DNA of 64,000 bases. Source: Lycium barbarum (taxonomy: Eukaryota > Streptophyta > Magnoliopsida > Solanales > Solanaceae). The notes beneath the pieces were generated by a model. It was not told the origin of the DNA, did not search any database, and was given only the letters and a program-made list of their open reading frames with translations. Position 1 is the first letter of the stretch. Each line of letters begins with the position of its first letter. Both the position numbers and the translations under genes were made by a program. Below are positions 47,201-58,973 of the stretch, piece after piece. The DNA is taken from assembly GCF_019175385.1 (NCBI RefSeq), contig NC_083342.1, forward strand, positions 122,636,376 through 122,700,375, read 5' to 3'.

Positions 47201-49721
47201 CTAAATCAAGAGATAGTTTCTTGGGCTCATAAGAATAAGACCCCAGACCGATGAGTGCATTTATTGTCTCAGTATATTCCTCCATTTGTTCAGCATCAAA
47301 ATTTACCAAGATGGCCGATAGTGCTTCACTCAAACATTCTTCCTCCATTTTGAATTCCACAGCATCATCCACCTCATCAACAGAATTTATGACTGAAATA
47401 CTTTGATAAGGACTAGGTAATTTCATACCTCTGCTTGCGTGGAAAGTCACCTCCTCATCGTTCACCCGGAACTTTATTTCGTGCTTCTCGGAATCCATAA
47501 GAGCTCTCCCCGTGGCAAGGAAAGGTCTTCCCAGAATAATAGGAATTTCTTGATCAATAGCACAATCAAGAATCACGAAATCTGCCGGCAGAAGGAATTT
47601 CCCGATTTGAACCAGTACATCATCAACTACCCCCACTGGCCTTTTTATCGATCTGTCAGCCATCTGCAATCTCATGGTAGTTGGCCTCGGCATTGCTAAC
47701 CCTGATCTCATAAAAATTTCCAGGGGCATAAGATTTATGCTAGCCCCGTTATCACATAAAGCCCTAGCAAAATTTTGCTTCCCTATGGTGCATGGAATTG
47801 TGAATGCTCCAGGATCTTCCCTCTTTTGCACTGTGGTCTTGGAAAGAATGGCACTAACGCGGTGAGTGATGCCTACAGTGTCATGTTTCAATGTTTTTTT
47901 CTTCTTTGTTAAAAGGTCCTTCAAATACTTAGCAAAGCCAGGCATTTCTTGGACAGCATCCATGAACGGAAAATTCATCGTTAACTGCTTGAGTTGATTA
48001 TAAAATCGCAAGCACTTCTTATCTTCTGTTTTTCTCACCAGCCTTTGAGGAAAAGGTGGTGAAGATTTGAACAATTGGCTCAAAGGGCGAAGAGCACCGG
48101 AAAGTTTTGCCTTCCCCTTTTCCTGGTTTTCCACCGGTTCCTTTGGTTTATTAAGATTCAGCTCTTCTTCAACTACAATGGGGAATTCCTCCCCTGCTTC
48201 TTCCTCGACAATATCATCCAATACACTAGGCTGCGCCTCTTTTTCAACAATATGTTCCTGATCAATTGGCTTTTTATTGTCACCCTGAAGTATTTTTCCA
48301 CTTCTGGTGCTAATGGCAAGTACATTCTCCACAGAGTTCACTCCACTACCTTTTGGATTAGGAACTGTATCACTCGGTAATTGTCCCCGTTGAGGAGTAT
48401 GCACTTCTCGGGAAAGGTCTCTGAATTGCGCTTCAAGCTTCTGAATGGAAGCTGAATGCGATAGTTGGACCTGGGACATTCCCTTGATTGTGCTCTCTGT
48501 TCTGTCTTGATTCATCAGCATTTTCTGCATCATACTCTTCAGTTCTGCAGAATCATTAGACGTGTTACCAGCAGAGTTAGTAGCTGAATTATCTTTCCAT
48601 GGCTGGGAATTGGATGCTTGCCCCCTAGGTGGAATGTAGGGGTTAGAGCTCTTGTTGCCATAATTATTGTTATTGTAATTCCCTTGATTGGGATTACCCT
48701 GATCAGTTCTTCCATAATTCTGTCCTTGGTAATTTTGTTGAGGCCTTTGCCATGGGTGATTACCGGAACCTTGGTAGTTTTGCCGTTGATAACCCCCTTG
48801 CGAGTTATTGACATAATTCGCATCCTCATATTGTGGCTGCCCCTCAAGATAAGTTTCGTCAGAAACTTGATACATTCCGGGAGCATGAGGTGGCATCTCA
48901 TCGATAACGTTTACACATTTGGCCTCTTTCTCCATAAGCCTTTTGGATAATAAATCCACGGTGGTTTGCAGTTGAGCGAACGCATGATCTCGCTCATGAT
49001 TTTCTTTGGCCACCGCGGCCACAGAGGGACTACCATATGATAGGAATTCGCTATCAGTCGAATGCCAGGCTTGATTATGGGTAGTAAGCTTGTCGAGCAA
49101 CCGGGTGATGTTGACAAAGGTTTTGTCCATAAAGCATCCCCCAGCTGCAGTGTTGACAGCTATTTGATTCATTGTATCTAGCCCCTTGTAGAACTTCTCT
49201 GTGAGAATTGCATCTGGAAATCCATGATTCGGAGATTGAGCTAGATAATATTTGAACCTCTCCCATGCAGCATATAGTTGTTCCCCTGGAAGTTGTTTAA
49301 ACCCAAAAATCTTATCCCGAAGCTCAGCCTTTTTGCTGGGTGGGAACCATTTTTTTAGAAAGATATTGGCCAGCTCATTCCAGGTATGAATAGTATTGCT
49401 CGGGAGCTTTTCATACCATTCCCTAGCTTGGCCAGCTAATGAATATTTGAAAACCCGCAGTCGCAGTGCATCAGCAGGAACAGCACCTTGAGATTGTTGG
49501 GAACATACATGCACGAAATTCTTTAGGTGTCGAAGTGGACAGTCCTCCGAAGAATTTCGGAAATAGCCTTCAAGTTTCAATAGCTGATAGATAGAACTAT
49601 CAATTTTGAAATTAGCATTTCCTGTTCTCGGGGGAACTACAGCAGAAGCATAATCAGCTTCGTCGATGAATTCTGCAAATACATTCTCATCCTCCTCTTC
49701 TTCTGGTGCAGGATGGTTCAC
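44241..49721 (-). CDS. Athila gag-pol polyprotein
   Basis: One frame of 1826 codons without a stop. Gag (residues ~55-200: [24 protein letters not shown]) is followed by a Gln/Asn-rich linker without a visible CCHC knuckle. Protease has [13 protein letters not shown] (~657), the D-x-G-A form. Reverse transcriptase has [23 protein letters not shown] and FMDDFSV (~1100). RNase H has [15 protein letters not shown] (~1290) and integrase has [12 protein letters not shown] and CDKCQRQG (zinc, ~1460), GIDFMGP and SDGGSHF (catalytic core, ~1535-1595). The listed start is a GTG. The nearest upstream ATG (49770-49768, ATGGCTGG) is in a different frame, and the gag frame has a TGA just upstream of it. 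A start-codon lesion is therefore likely in an otherwise intact protein. Confidence 0.93.
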   Translation of the reverse strand: MNHPAPEEEEDENVFAEFIDEADYASAVVPPRTGNANFKIDSSIYQLLKLEGYFRNSSEDCPLRHLKNFVHVCSQQSQGAVPADALRLRVFKYSLAGQAREWYEKLPSNTIHTWNELANIFLKKWFPPSKKAELRDKIFGFKQLPGEQLYAAWERFKYYLAQSPNHGFPDAILTEKFYKGLDTMNQIAVNTAAGGCFMDKTFVNITRLLDKLTTHNQAWHSTDSEFLSYGSPSVAAVAKENHERDHAFAQLQTTVDLLSKRLMEKEAKCVNVIDEMPPHAPGMYQVSDETYLEGQPQYEDANYVNNSQGGYQRQNYQGSGNHPWQRPQQNYQGQNYGRTDQGNPNQGNYNNNNYGNKSSNPYIPPRGQASNSQPWKDNSATNSAGNTSNDSAELKSMMQKMLMNQDRTESTIKGMSQVQLSHSASIQKLEAQFRDLSREVHTPQRGQLPSDTVPNPKGSGVNSVENVLAISTRSGKILQGDNKKPIDQEHIVEKEAQPSVLDDIVEEEAGEEFPIVVEEELNLNKPKEPVENQEKGKAKLSGALRPLSQLFKSSPPFPQRLVRKTEDKKCLRFYNQLKQLTMNFPFMDAVQEMPGFAKYLKDLLTKKKKTLKHDTVGITHRVSAILSKTTVQKREDPGAFTIPCTIGKQNFARALCDNGASINLMPLEIFMRSGLAMPRPTTMRLQMADRSIKRPVGVVDDVLVQIGKFLLPADFVILDCAIDQEIPIILGRPFLATGRALMDSEKHEIKFRVNDEEVTFHASRGMKLPSPYQSISVINSVDEVDDAVEFKMEEECLSEALSAILVNFDAEQMEEYTETINALIGLGSYSYEPKKLSLDLEKRTTPPAKPSIIEPPKLDLKQLPAHLKYVFLETNASLPVIVSSLLNEGQIQRLIEVLRKHLRALGWTIADIRGIPAGICEHRIQLEEESSPSVEHQRRLNPPMQEVVKKEIIKWLDAGVVYPIANSPWVSPVQCVPKKGGITVVPNSKNELIPTRTVTGWRVCMDYRKLNTASCKDHFPMPFIDQMLDRLAGRSYYCFLDGYSGYNQINIALEDQEKTTFTCPYGTFAFSRMPFGLCNAPATFQRCMMSIFSDMVENFLEVFMDDFSVVGDSFDECLGHLDRVLQRCEETNLVLNWEKCHFMVKEGIVLGHKISEKGIEVDQAKIDVISQLPPPVSVKGVRSFLGHAGFYRRFIKDFSKIANPMCKLLEKESKFNFDEKCIKAFDELKLKLTSAPIVVSPDWSLPFELMCDASGLAIGAVLGQQLNKILHPIYYASKTLNGAQLNYTVTEQELLAIVYAFEKFWAYLLGAKVVVHTDHAALRYLMAKKDAKPRLIRWVLLLQEFDFEVRDRKGSENQVADHLSRLEAPGRPSDVLDIDDTFPDERVLVIANDVAPWYADIANYLVTGIVPEELKTYQKKKFLRDCRQYCWDEPYLFRTCADNMIRRCVAESEVMDILKACHDSPVGGHHSGNRTAAKVLECGYYWPAIYRDANMLARSCDKCQRQGTIGRRHETPMNFVLEVELFDVWGIDFMGPFVSSYDLKYILVAVDYVSKWVEAVALPNNDGRRVNAFLKKNIFTRFGTPRAIISDGGSHFCNKPFADLLEKYGVHHRVATPYHPQTSGQVEVSNREIKSILAKTVNVNRTDWSKKLDDALWAYRTAFKTPIGTSPYKLVFGKACHLPIELEHKALWALKKLNMDWHEATKLRLFQINEMDEFRNNAYESATLYKEKMKYYHDLKILKRDFQPKDLVLLYNSRLKFFPGKLKSRWSGPFEIVSVSPNGSVIEVKSEDGTPTFKVNAQRVKHYHWCIDDGKVVDRYRLKYGS

Positions 49722-49865
49722 TTGGATCCCCCCTTGGTTACCTTGATTGCGATAGGGGTCTTCCAGCCATGTTCACCTGGTTCACTAAAACAGCAAACGA
49801 GGTGTGATGGAATAGAAAAAGTTTTAAAGAATAGTACACAACAATTAGTAATTTCTGAACCGTAG

Positions 49866-49883
49866 TCCCCGGCAGCAGCGCCA
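49866..49883 (-). other. Athila primer-binding site (tRNA-Asp type)
   Basis: The minus strand reads tggcgctgctgccgggga, five bases after the 5' LTR end (49889). It resembles the TGGCGCCGTTGCCGGGGA class used by Athila/Tat elements, with a few differences. Confidence 0.85.
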
Positions 49884-49888
49884 AAATT

Positions 49889-51443
49889 TGATACGCTCAA
49901 ATTACACCTATTAATGGCGTAAAGCGGACGTTGTCAAATATAGTAACCCAACAAAGTTGGGGTCGAATCCCACAGGGAATATGGAGAGAAAAGATTACTA
50001 ATCGTATGCGATACCGATCTTTAGATGCTTTAATCCTATTCCGGATAGTTTGAATTGATTGTTGAATAATGTAATTTAATACTTTGACTTAGAATGTAAT
50101 TAATGTGAGAGAGAGAGACTAAGGTTGTGTTCCCCAATTTGATTAGATATTATGCTTCAGGTTTCAAAGTGATATACTTCTAATGGTTGTTCTATGAATA
50201 TGCACGTGGTCTCTTAAAGACTTCTTAATGTTTCCCAACAGTTAAGCAGTATTTCCTCTTTATGATTCTTCCGAATATAAAAGAGTTACAATCGAAGAGC
50301 GACCAATGATGCCAATTTAGACTTATTCTTATTCCTAAGTTAATCTATTAAACGAGGGTTAACGCCTCGAGTCATTGATATTCAATCTTACCAATATTGA
50401 CTCTCTTTCCCAAGAAAAGTCAATATAATGGCTTCGGCTAATGCTTGCAATCATTACCCAACGTTACAACTCAAAGATAGAATAAATAACAACAACCATT
50501 ATGCATATATCAATAATAGAAACCCATTCACATAATACCCATCATGGGATTCACAACCTTAGAACTGAAATTAGCTACTCATAATGTTTCTTGATAGAAA
50601 AAGCTTAAAGATTAACATAATACACTTACAATACTAATACAAGATGGAATGAGAGTGAAGTTGTTGCCTTAAATGCTCCAATCACTTCAAGATTAAAAAC
50701 CTAGGGTTTATGCCTCTAAAATAAAATCTGAATGTTGAATTAAAACCCTACATTATGTATTTATAGAGCCAAAAATCGCGCCAAGTTTCTGGACAAAAAT
50801 GCCCTTACGCCGCATTGTTACGGACCGTAACTCAGGTTACGGTCCGTCCTTCATTTCGTCATTTGACCACTTTGACGTTACGGCCACCATGCAACGAACC
50901 GTACCCTGTGTTACGGTCCGTCCTTCTGAAGCGTAAGTGGTGACAATTACTTGGCACTCTCTAGAATTTTGGATGATGTTACGGTGAAGGGTTACGGACC
51001 GTAACATGCGTTACGGACCGTAACACTAAACCGTAACACTGAAGGTTTTATTGAAACTCTCTGGAAATTTAGCTCATGTTACGGTGACATGTTACGGACC
51101 GTAACATGAGTTACGGACCGTAACACTCCACCGTAACACTGATGGTTTCAATGAAACTTTCTGGAAATTCAGGCCCTGTTACGGTTCAAAGGTACGGACC
51201 GTAACATGAGTTACGGACCCTGTTACGGTCCGTAACATGAGTTACGGTCCGTAACATGAGTTACGGAGCGTCGCTTAGCTCCAATTTGTCCCTTTTTTTT
51301 AGCATTACTTCTCATTTCCAATCCTTAGTTAATCAACCCTATAAAACACAAAAATAACATAAGAAACAATGTAAAAACACTTAAAATCAAGCAACATGTC
51401 TAGTTACAAAGGCATAAAATGTGCTAAAATTCACGGCACATCA
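49889..51443 (-). repeat. Athila 5' LTR
   Basis: The right-hand copy is the 5' LTR by polarity. Its palindrome array (50815-51270) lies upstream, on the minus strand, of TATAAATACA (50765-50756), so the array belongs to the U3 promoter region. Confidence 0.95.
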
Positions 51444-51448
51444 ATACT

Positions 51449-52030
51449 GAACATCAATAGCCCATAAATGGCACAAACTAATCTCATAAAGAGGAAACAT
51501 CCGAACTCTGTACAATCTGCATATACATATAAACATAACATGCGGAAGAACAGTGCAAGCCAGCTAGGCTGCCATATATACTGTACACAAAAGAATATAA
51601 GCCGACAAGGCTACATCGTCTGACTACTGCACACAACTGTCTACATACCTCTACTGCAATAAAGTTGTAGAAAGGACGGGACAGGGCCCTGTCGTACCCA
51701 TCTATATACATCTCAAAAGAATGACCTACCAAAATAGACTGCAACTCCGGATCGAATGGAGTGGACTAATTGCTGCTGGATAAGGGTCTACTAAGCCGGA
51801 CCACCTCCCTGTCTACCTGTACCTGCGGGCATGAACGCAGCCCCCCGAGCAACGGGGAGTCAGTACGGATAATATACTGAATATGTAAGGCATAAAGACA
51901 ATATGTATATATGTATAGAAATCATGAATAAGATTTGAACTCATAGCTGAAATGACTATCTGCATAAATTTGTATGAATTAGTATCTGTCTGCATCTGAC
52001 TGAATCTGTATGTCGGGAAGCATGGACATG

Positions 52031-52065
<35 letters not shown>

Positions 52066-53485
52066 CTAGTAGGTATACACCTCATCGTCACATCACAGGC
52101 CACACCTTCACCCCCGTCAAGCGTGTCTTTCTCACATATATACTCCAACATCACATGCCACTCATGGACCACTCATAGGCCACACCTTCACCCCCTGTCA
52201 AGTGTGCCTCGCACATATAGTACGTAATATCATAGGTCACACCTTCACCCCCTGTCAAGTGCGCCTTTCACACATACCCTTGAGAATTGGAAGTAAATGC
52301 GTAATACAAGTAAAACTGAACGATAGGATTCTCAAACAGTAAAGTGATAGTTTGCCTCTCATGGGCCTTACTGAACTCATACTACTAGGATAGGGAATCA
52401 TAAGATCTGTATATGGGGAAAATACCATAGCCGGGGTACGGGAACATCAAAACTGTATTTTTCTTAGAACTTATAAGAATAGAGTAATATGGAAACTCTC
52501 TTACTCGTTTATTGGTTCATATCATAGGATCATGCCAAAAAAAAAGGAATAACCTTAACATACCTTGCCGTATATCAAATTTCCCAACTTCTACTTCTTG
52601 AACTTGTAAATCTACAATTAAGATAACATAAGCCTTAATTAGGCTACTTGCTTTGCTTACTAATCATCCTCAAGCACGTATAAAGCTTAACGAATCATAG
52701 ATGACCATCTCCTTTATAAGCTTACAATGATAGCGCCTATATATATCCAAATACACGTAAATCCATCCCTAATCATTTCTTTAAAATAGTCTCATGCCAC
52801 TACTTTACCCTTCATCAATCTATCACTTCCACAAATACCCTTTCTTTACCTAAAATCACTAAAGCTCTTGATAGCAACTCAAATACAAAGGTAGGAATCA
52901 TGGGTCAAGAATCCCAAGAATCACCTTAACTTCAACTCCCTAAGCTTCCCATTCTTGGAGAAACCCTAGAAACAACCTTCTTCTTCACAAGCTCGGGTTT
53001 ACGGGGTCCGGGTCTTATCAAATCTTCATTACTATGCCATAAATGTTGGGAGAGCAAAATATTAGGGTTTTCTGATCTGGGAAAGAGAGAAATAAGACAT
53101 AAAGTCGTGGACCATGTATTTATACTCAGAGAATTAAATGCTTCAATGGTCCGGTTCGACGAGTTGGTCGACGACCCGTCGACCTGTGCCTGCAGAATGC
53201 AGGGCTGCAGAACCCTATCGACGCCGCACAACGACGGCCCACGACAGGTTCGACGGCCCGTCGATCTTGACTGGTGTCTGTAGACTTTTCTAATTCGGTT
53301 CAGGTCGCGTCGATTCAATTCGTTCAACTTCAAATCCTGTAAATCACCAGGAATACTTGCTAGTACCATTGCACACGGGGTAGGACACTTCCTATCTCCA
53401 AAACTCAGGCTCGGGTCTCAATTCCCAAGGCATACCCAACTACGAAATCATAAGTTCTACCATTACGAAGACGAGGGGTGTAACA
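51449..53485 (-). repeat. Chromovirus 5' LTR, main piece
   Basis: On the minus strand it starts TGTTACACCCCTCG (53485). Its TATA box (tgtatttata on plus, 53115-53124) directly follows palindromes at 53155-53265 (acggcccgtcga, gacgacccgtcgac). Blocks such as tcagtacggataatatactga and cctgcgggcatgaacgcagc mark the transcribed part. Tandem caccttcaccccctgtcaag units (~52105-52265) and a (TA)n run (~52030-52058) lie inside. The junction with 37135 is interrupted by the Athila element. Confidence 0.88.
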
Positions 53486-53803
53486 ATCCTACTTCTTGAC
53501 ATCGTGGAAGGTGCTACAATATTAGGTATAAGTTCGGATTAATTCGATAGGTTTTGCTAAGATTCTGAATTTGTATGAGAAAATTTATTAAATATGTAAA
53601 AATATTTATTTAATTATGACAATGAATTATGAGTTTGGTAGCAAGTCCAGAACTCATAAAACTTTAAATTTTAGCTCCGCCTCTTCTTCTTGACATATGT
53701 CATTTGGTTCTTAGTCTATAAATTCCGTGTGATTTAAAATTCAATTGGACATAGTAGGGGTTAGACGTATATTTTGAGTCAATTGGTCATGTTTTATTTT
53801 TTT
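53486..53803. other. Spacer between chromovirus and MULE
   Basis: These 318 AT-rich bases have no coding frame, repeat end or domain that I recognise. The last nine bases are the left MULE target duplication. Confidence 0.6.
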
Positions 53804-53926
53804 GGCAAAAGTCATATATAGCCCCCTAAACTTTACCACATTTTCCTCATGGCTACCAAAACCGGGGGGTTGTACCTATTGACTACCTAAACTACCCTGA
53901 ATTTATACCACATAAGCACCTTTTGG
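53804..53926 (+). repeat. MULE left terminal inverted repeat
   Basis: This pairs with 59757-59879 with few mismatches and one short stretch of difference near the accgggggg/actggggg position. The inner end is gcacctttt. Confidence 0.93.
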
Positions 53927-54581
53927 CCTTTTTTTAATTACACTTGGGCGCGTGTATATACGCCCCGATGACGTGTACTTTAGCTCCATTTAACGCCTCC
54001 CACGTGGAAAATAAAATCCACGTGGTTTTTTTTTAAAAAAAAATGGGTTCCTAATGTAAATGGGCCTACCACTAACCTAATTCCCATTTTTGCTCTTTTC
54101 TCTCTCCCCAACCCGTCTCTCTCTCACCGCGACATCATCGACGGTGAGCATCACCGTCGATTAAAGGTGTTTTGAGGATAATATCTTACGTGTAAGTATC
54201 TTAAACCTTTGTATCTCTCTAGATTAGTTGTTAATCGTGTTCATAATGGTTGTTTAAGCTTGCTAGGGTTTTACTTTTTGAGATTAGTTTAGTTTTTTTG
54301 GTGTTTTTTTAATATTTTGTCCCTTTCCGTTACTATATTTGTAGTGTAGTAGTCGTTTCTTGGTGGTAAGTGGGATTAAACAGTTAGTATATTCCGTCCC
54401 TTTCCGTTACTATATTTGTAGAAAGTTAGGTTTTTAATTTCCAGATTTGGGGTTATGTGTTTGAGAATATTCCCTGCTCCATTTCTGTAAAATATGCCTT
54501 AAAAGTGTGCCCTTTTGGTAATTTTGCTGAAATTAAATCATTTTGTGATTTTTTTTTTCAGGTTTACCTTACTAATTGACC

Positions 54582-57500
54582 ATGGAGGAGGTCATATTTA
54601 CACACATTCACTACGGTGGGACCTTTGTAGAAAATCCTGACCCTAATTACCATTCCTTTTTAGTGCCAATCATCAGGTATATCGAGAAAGACTATTTTTC
54701 CCTAATGGAATTGCTTTATTATACTAGAGAATTAGGCTATTTATCAGTTGATGGTTTTTTTTACCAAGATGCAAATACTAGAGAATTCAAAGTTATTGAG
54801 TCTGACATACATCTACTGGACCTAATAAAAGACCTAAAAAATGAGGACCCCTTTCATGTATATGTCCTTCATTCATTGGATACTACCTTGGCTGAAACTG
54901 ATGGGCATGTTGGTCTCTTAAAAGGCCCAGAAGTTTCTTCTAGTTCAACTAGGTCATCAAAAAGGGTTGGGGCTGCTGATAACTTAGATAAAGAGGGTGT
55001 TGGGGCTGTTGCTGATAACCTAGATCACGAGGGTGTTTGGTCTGCTTATGATAGCCTAGATCAGGAGGGTGTTGGGGTTACTCCTGAGTTTGCTTATGGG
55101 GTTGCTAGTGACAAGTTAAGTGAAAGAAGCATCTAATATATCTGATTGTGTGAGTAGTGATTCAGATCTAGGAGAAATACCACCAGAAGATAGGTCAGAT
55201 ATAGATGAGGAGTTGAGACCTATTAGACAAGAAAGAAGAAGTAAACAAATAAAGAAAAAAAAGGCTGCTGCAACTCAAGAAATTCCAGTTGGAGAGGCTG
55301 GTGGTATAGATAGAGGGTTTGAGGATATTAGGAAAAATAAGTCTAACAAATATGCTGGGAAATTGGGTGGAGATGAGGAATATATTGATAGCTCTGACTG
55401 TTGGAGTGAAGATAGTGAAGAACAGCTTGATGTAGATGCTGTAAGAGGGGTAGATTTACCTTTTAGAAGGAAAAGCAAAAAAGTTAGGTATGATGAAGAT
55501 TGTGAGGTGGCTGTTTTTGAGCTTGGAATGGTCTTTAATGGTGTAACACAATTTAGAAAGGCTCTAGCAGACTATGTTGTAGAATATAGGAGGCAGTTGA
55601 AGGTAAGACCAAATGATAGCCATAGGGTGAGGGTTAAGTGTAAAAATACCAAGTGTAAGTGGGTGTTGGCAGCTAAGCTTGATAGGGACACAGGTGATTT
55701 TAAGGTGATTACCTATCATCTCATTCACAAGTGTATTCCTTTGAACAAAAACAAGATGTGCACTTCTAAGCTAATAGCAAGGAAGTTCAAGGACAGAATT
55801 GTTTCTCAACCTTACATAAGGATATAGGAAATTCATGAATTGGTAAGGGACAAGCTTGGTCTTTATGTTGGTAGGATTGTTTGCCACAGGGCAAAACAGA
55901 AGGTTATGATAGAAAATATGGGTGACTGGAATCTGGAATTTTCCAGATTATGTGACTATGCTGACATGATCAAGCAAACCAATCCAGGAAGTAGTTGTTG
56001 GGTTAAAATTGATAAGGAGACTGAACCTGGGAAAAACTTTTTTGTGTACTTCTATGTGTGCTTCCAGGCATTTAAGCAAGGCTGGTTGAATGGGTGCAGA
56101 AAAATAATAGGATTCGATGGTTGTTTTCTGAAAGGAGTTTGTAAGGGTGAGCTAGCTGTGGGCAAGAATGGGAACAACCAAATGTATCCTATTGCCTGGG
56201 CAGTGGTGGATACAGAGACTAAAAATAGCTGGAATTGGTTCATAAAGTACTTGATTGCTGATCTGAATTTGGGAAATGGTGAAGGGTTGACTGTAATGTC
56301 AGACATGCAAAAGGTACCATTTCTGTTCCATTTAATTAAAATTTCAGTTTAGTAGAGGACATTTCAGTATGTTTAACTATTTTTTATTTTTTTTGGTACT
56401 TTGCACACTTTTGGAAGGGACTTATTCCTATCTTATTGGAGCTGCTACCAAATGCTGAGACAAAGAGATGTGCTAGACATGTTTGGAGTAATTGGCACAA
56501 AGAGTGGAGAGGAGAAGAAAGAAGGAAACAGTTTTGGAGATGCTCTAAGGCTAGCTTTGAAGTCAAGTTTAAAGAGGAGATGGATAAAATGGCCAAATTG
56601 GGTAAGCCCAAGATAATGGAGGATTTTATGCATTATGAGCCTTTTACTTTTTGTAAGGCATATTTCAAGTTTCATTCCAAGTGTGACGTTGTGGAAAATA
56701 ACATGTGTGAGACTTTTAATTCTTGGATCTTAGCTGCTAGACATAAATCTATTATCACTATGTTAGAGGAAATTAGGCATAAAATGATGAATAGGCATGT
56801 AGACATGATCAAATTTGCTGAAACTTGGATTGATGATATTGCCCCTATGGCAAGAAGAATATTGGAAGAGAACAAGGAGTTGTCTAATAGGTGTCATGTT
56901 CAATGGCATGGGGTTCATGGTTTTGAAATTAGGGATGGTGGGTTCACATTTGTTGTCCACTTGGATAAGAAATATTGTGACTGTAGGCTGTGGATGTTAA
57001 GGGGTGTTCCTTGCCCTCATGCTGTTTGTGCTTATTATTACTTGAATCAAGATCCTGATGCACATGTAGAGCATTGGTATAGGAAGGAAACATTTCTTAA
57101 GGCTTACAGTCACTTCATCCAACCTATTACCAATATGAGGATGTGGCCTAAGACTACAAACCCATCAATAGAGCCTCCGGTGCCAAGAAAAATGCCTAGG
57201 AGACCAAAGAAGAAAAGAATGAAGGATAAAGATGAGCCAAAGAAATATGGAAAGCTGTCAAAGAAGGATGTGAAGATGACTTGTTCATTGTGCAAACAAG
57301 TTGGCCATAACAAGACTGCCTGTGGAAGAAGAGTAAGTACAATTGAATTTGTCATATTCTTAACTTTAGTTTGTTACATATAAGTCTCTAATTTTCATCC
57401 CATTGTTTTTGTTTGGTAGCATGGAATGGGTGGTCCTTCTCAACCAACACCCTCAACTGAAAGGCAAGGAAGTCAATCTCAACCAACTCCACCAACTCAA

Positions 57501-57845
57501 TCCAGCTCTGTTTGTAGTGACACAAGTTCTGTTACTGGAGCACAAGTCTTTAATGTAAGTTCACTTTATGATTTGCCTTTATCTTTGTTCAACACAATTT
57601 ACTAATGTTTCACATTTTAATTGAAGCCTGGTACAACAAGTGAGAGGGTTCTACATGGTGCAACAAACTTGAAGAGTGCTTCACCAACAAATATTGATAT
57701 TGGTTATAAAACTCGTGGACTGAAATAGCAAGGAAAAGATGCAATGACCACATCACAACTATCCCGATTGAGAGCCGACAAGAGAAACCAAAAGGCTGCA
57801 TCAAAAGCAACCAGATCTTCAGCAGAAGGAAGCTCCAACAAGTAG
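54582..57845 (+). pseudogene. mudrA-like: MuDR/MULE transposase (mudrA-type), lightly damaged
   Basis: The start ATG 54582 has good context (gaccATGGag) and follows a probable 5' UTR intron ending tttttcag. Exons: 54582-56313, 56418-57332, 57420-57554 and 57627-57845, roughly 1000 codons. An N-terminal domain is followed by an acidic linker, the MuDR DNA-binding zinc region (RVKCKNTKCKWVLAAKL ... HLIHKC), the catalytic region with IIGFDGCFLKG, AWAVVDTETKNSW and NNMCETFN as candidate D-D-E sites, a SWIM motif (CDCRLWMLRGVPCPH) and a CCHC knuckle (CSLCKQVGHNKTAC). Lesions are a frame change near 55110-55136, TAG at 55825-55827 just before the catalytic domain, and TAG at 57726-57728 near the C-terminus. 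Sequence conservation across the breaks is high, so inactivation looks recent. Confidence 0.9.
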
Positions 57846-58499
57846 TTAATGTAGGAAATTTGTCACATTTAGGGTATTTGAAACAATGTCTTTAGTATAT
57901 GTAAATTGCAGCAGTGCTGTCTAGCTAGACTTATTATTATGCATTACTGTTGTGCCAATGAAATTAGCAATGGTACTTTTCGATTTGTGCTAATCAAATT
58001 TGTGCCAATACTACTCTTCAATTTATGCCACTGAGTCAAACATGCACGGGGCAGATCAATAGGATTGGAATATAGGCAGCCGTGGCAGTTGTGCCATTTC
58101 AAGACAATAAATTTCCTCAAAATACTCAACAACCAAATAAATGGGACGGTTGGAGTCAAATACAACCGATTAGCCCATAAATCAAACACCACATCGGGTG
58201 AATTCAATTCACTTCATTGAATTCACCCCATCCAACTTCATCCAATCCACTTAATCTTCCATTTCAACTATCTATAAAAGCCACTAACTTCATCCCCATT
58301 CTCTTCATCCCATTCAAATTATCCCATTCACTTGTTAAAACAAGTTCATTCAACCTAAAAAATGTTGGCATATTTCTAGAAGAAATTAACACGGTCATAC
58401 GTAGAAAGTGATGATTTCTTACGTTTAATTTAGCATCCATGTTTCACTTGCTATTTTTATTGCAATAGTTTAGTAATTTTTCATGTTTTTTTTTTGCAG

Positions 58500-58760
58500 G
58501 TGCTTCCTACTAATATTCTTGATGTTCTACCAACCAAAATAACTCATGCCGTTGTTGCTTATAGAGAAAAACGTTACACTATGACCTACAAAATTGAAAA
58601 ACACGCACGCCTCTGTCTCGAGTGGAAAGACTTTCTGGAATCCGAGCAATTGATGGAGGGAGATACACTCTATATTTGGGTCTGCGAGTGTAAGTGCCGG
58701 GAGGGCATAGGATTCGATGTTCAAAAGAAGGAAGAGGAAGAGGTCATAGTTGTTGACTAG
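58500..58760 (+). CDS. Small B3-like protein gene carried by the MULE (main exon)
   Basis: An acceptor (tttttttttgcag) is followed by 86 codons and TAG. The sequence reads like one compact B3 fold: VLPTNILDVLPTKITHAVVA, then KRYTMTYKIE, LCLEWKDFLES and the hallmark LMEGDTLYIWV, ending in an acidic EEEEVIVVD. B3 domains bind DNA in plant transcription factors such as ARF, RAV and REM. The first coding exon is not certain: an ATG at ~58412 (MISY, then a weak donor) would give a ~90-residue protein. It lies 650 bp after the transposase on the same strand. The assignment rests on motif pattern only. It could be a captured host fragment or a standing MULE gene. Confidence 0.55.
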   Translation: MLPTNILDVLPTKITHAVVAYREKRYTMTYKIEKHARLCLEWKDFLESEQLMEGDTLYIWVCECKCREGIGFDVQKKEEEEVIVVD

Positions 58761-58973
58761 GTCTCTATTTTCTTTTCTATGTATGATGCTAGCATTTTAA
58801 TGAACAATTGCTATGTTTCTTTGCTGATTTATATTCATGTCATATTTGCGACTAATTCACAACGCCAAACACAAGCCAAATAATTCACAAAATCTAATAA
58901 CCAAAACATTACTACAAACATAGAAGAAAATCTTTGTAGGAATATTACAAACAGTAACTAGGAAACAATTAGA

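Larger units (their letters stand above)
37136..51443 (-). mobile_element. Athila-type Ty3/gypsy retrotransposon, nearly complete (14.3 kb)
   Basis: LTRs of 1536 bp (37136-38671) and 1555 bp (49889-51443), both TGATACGCTC...GCACATCA, flank a 5-bp duplication ATACT. By eye they differ by seven substitutions and one 19-bp palindrome unit, so the insertion is recent. The primer site (49883-49866, tggcgctgctgccgggga) resembles the tRNA-Asp type of Athila/Tat elements. A purine tract (~TTGGGGGTGT) adjoins the left LTR. Gag-pol is followed by a second long frame in the position where Athila elements carry an env-like gene. Confidence 0.95.
23201..53485 (-). mobile_element. Decayed Ty3/gypsy chromovirus (Tekay/Del-like) split by three insertions
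   Basis: On the minus strand the order is: 5' LTR (53485 down to 51449, then 37135-37053), primer site (37048-37037), gag, protease, reverse transcriptase, RNase H, integrase with chromodomain, purine tract (~23943-23956) and remnant 3' LTR (23942-23201). Inserted later were a solo LTR at 24550-28072 (duplication CAAAC), an Ogre-like solo LTR at 29569-34005 (duplication CCGTG) and an Athila element at 37136-51443 (duplication ATACT). At the first two sites the interrupted coding sequence resumes correctly after removing the insert and one copy of the duplication. Confidence 0.9.

Noticed and set aside
58217..58411. 64-aa open frame as first exon of the B3-like gene
   Set aside because: It has no clear donor in the right phase and its composition looks like an untranslated leader; kept only as uncertainty in the B3 entry.
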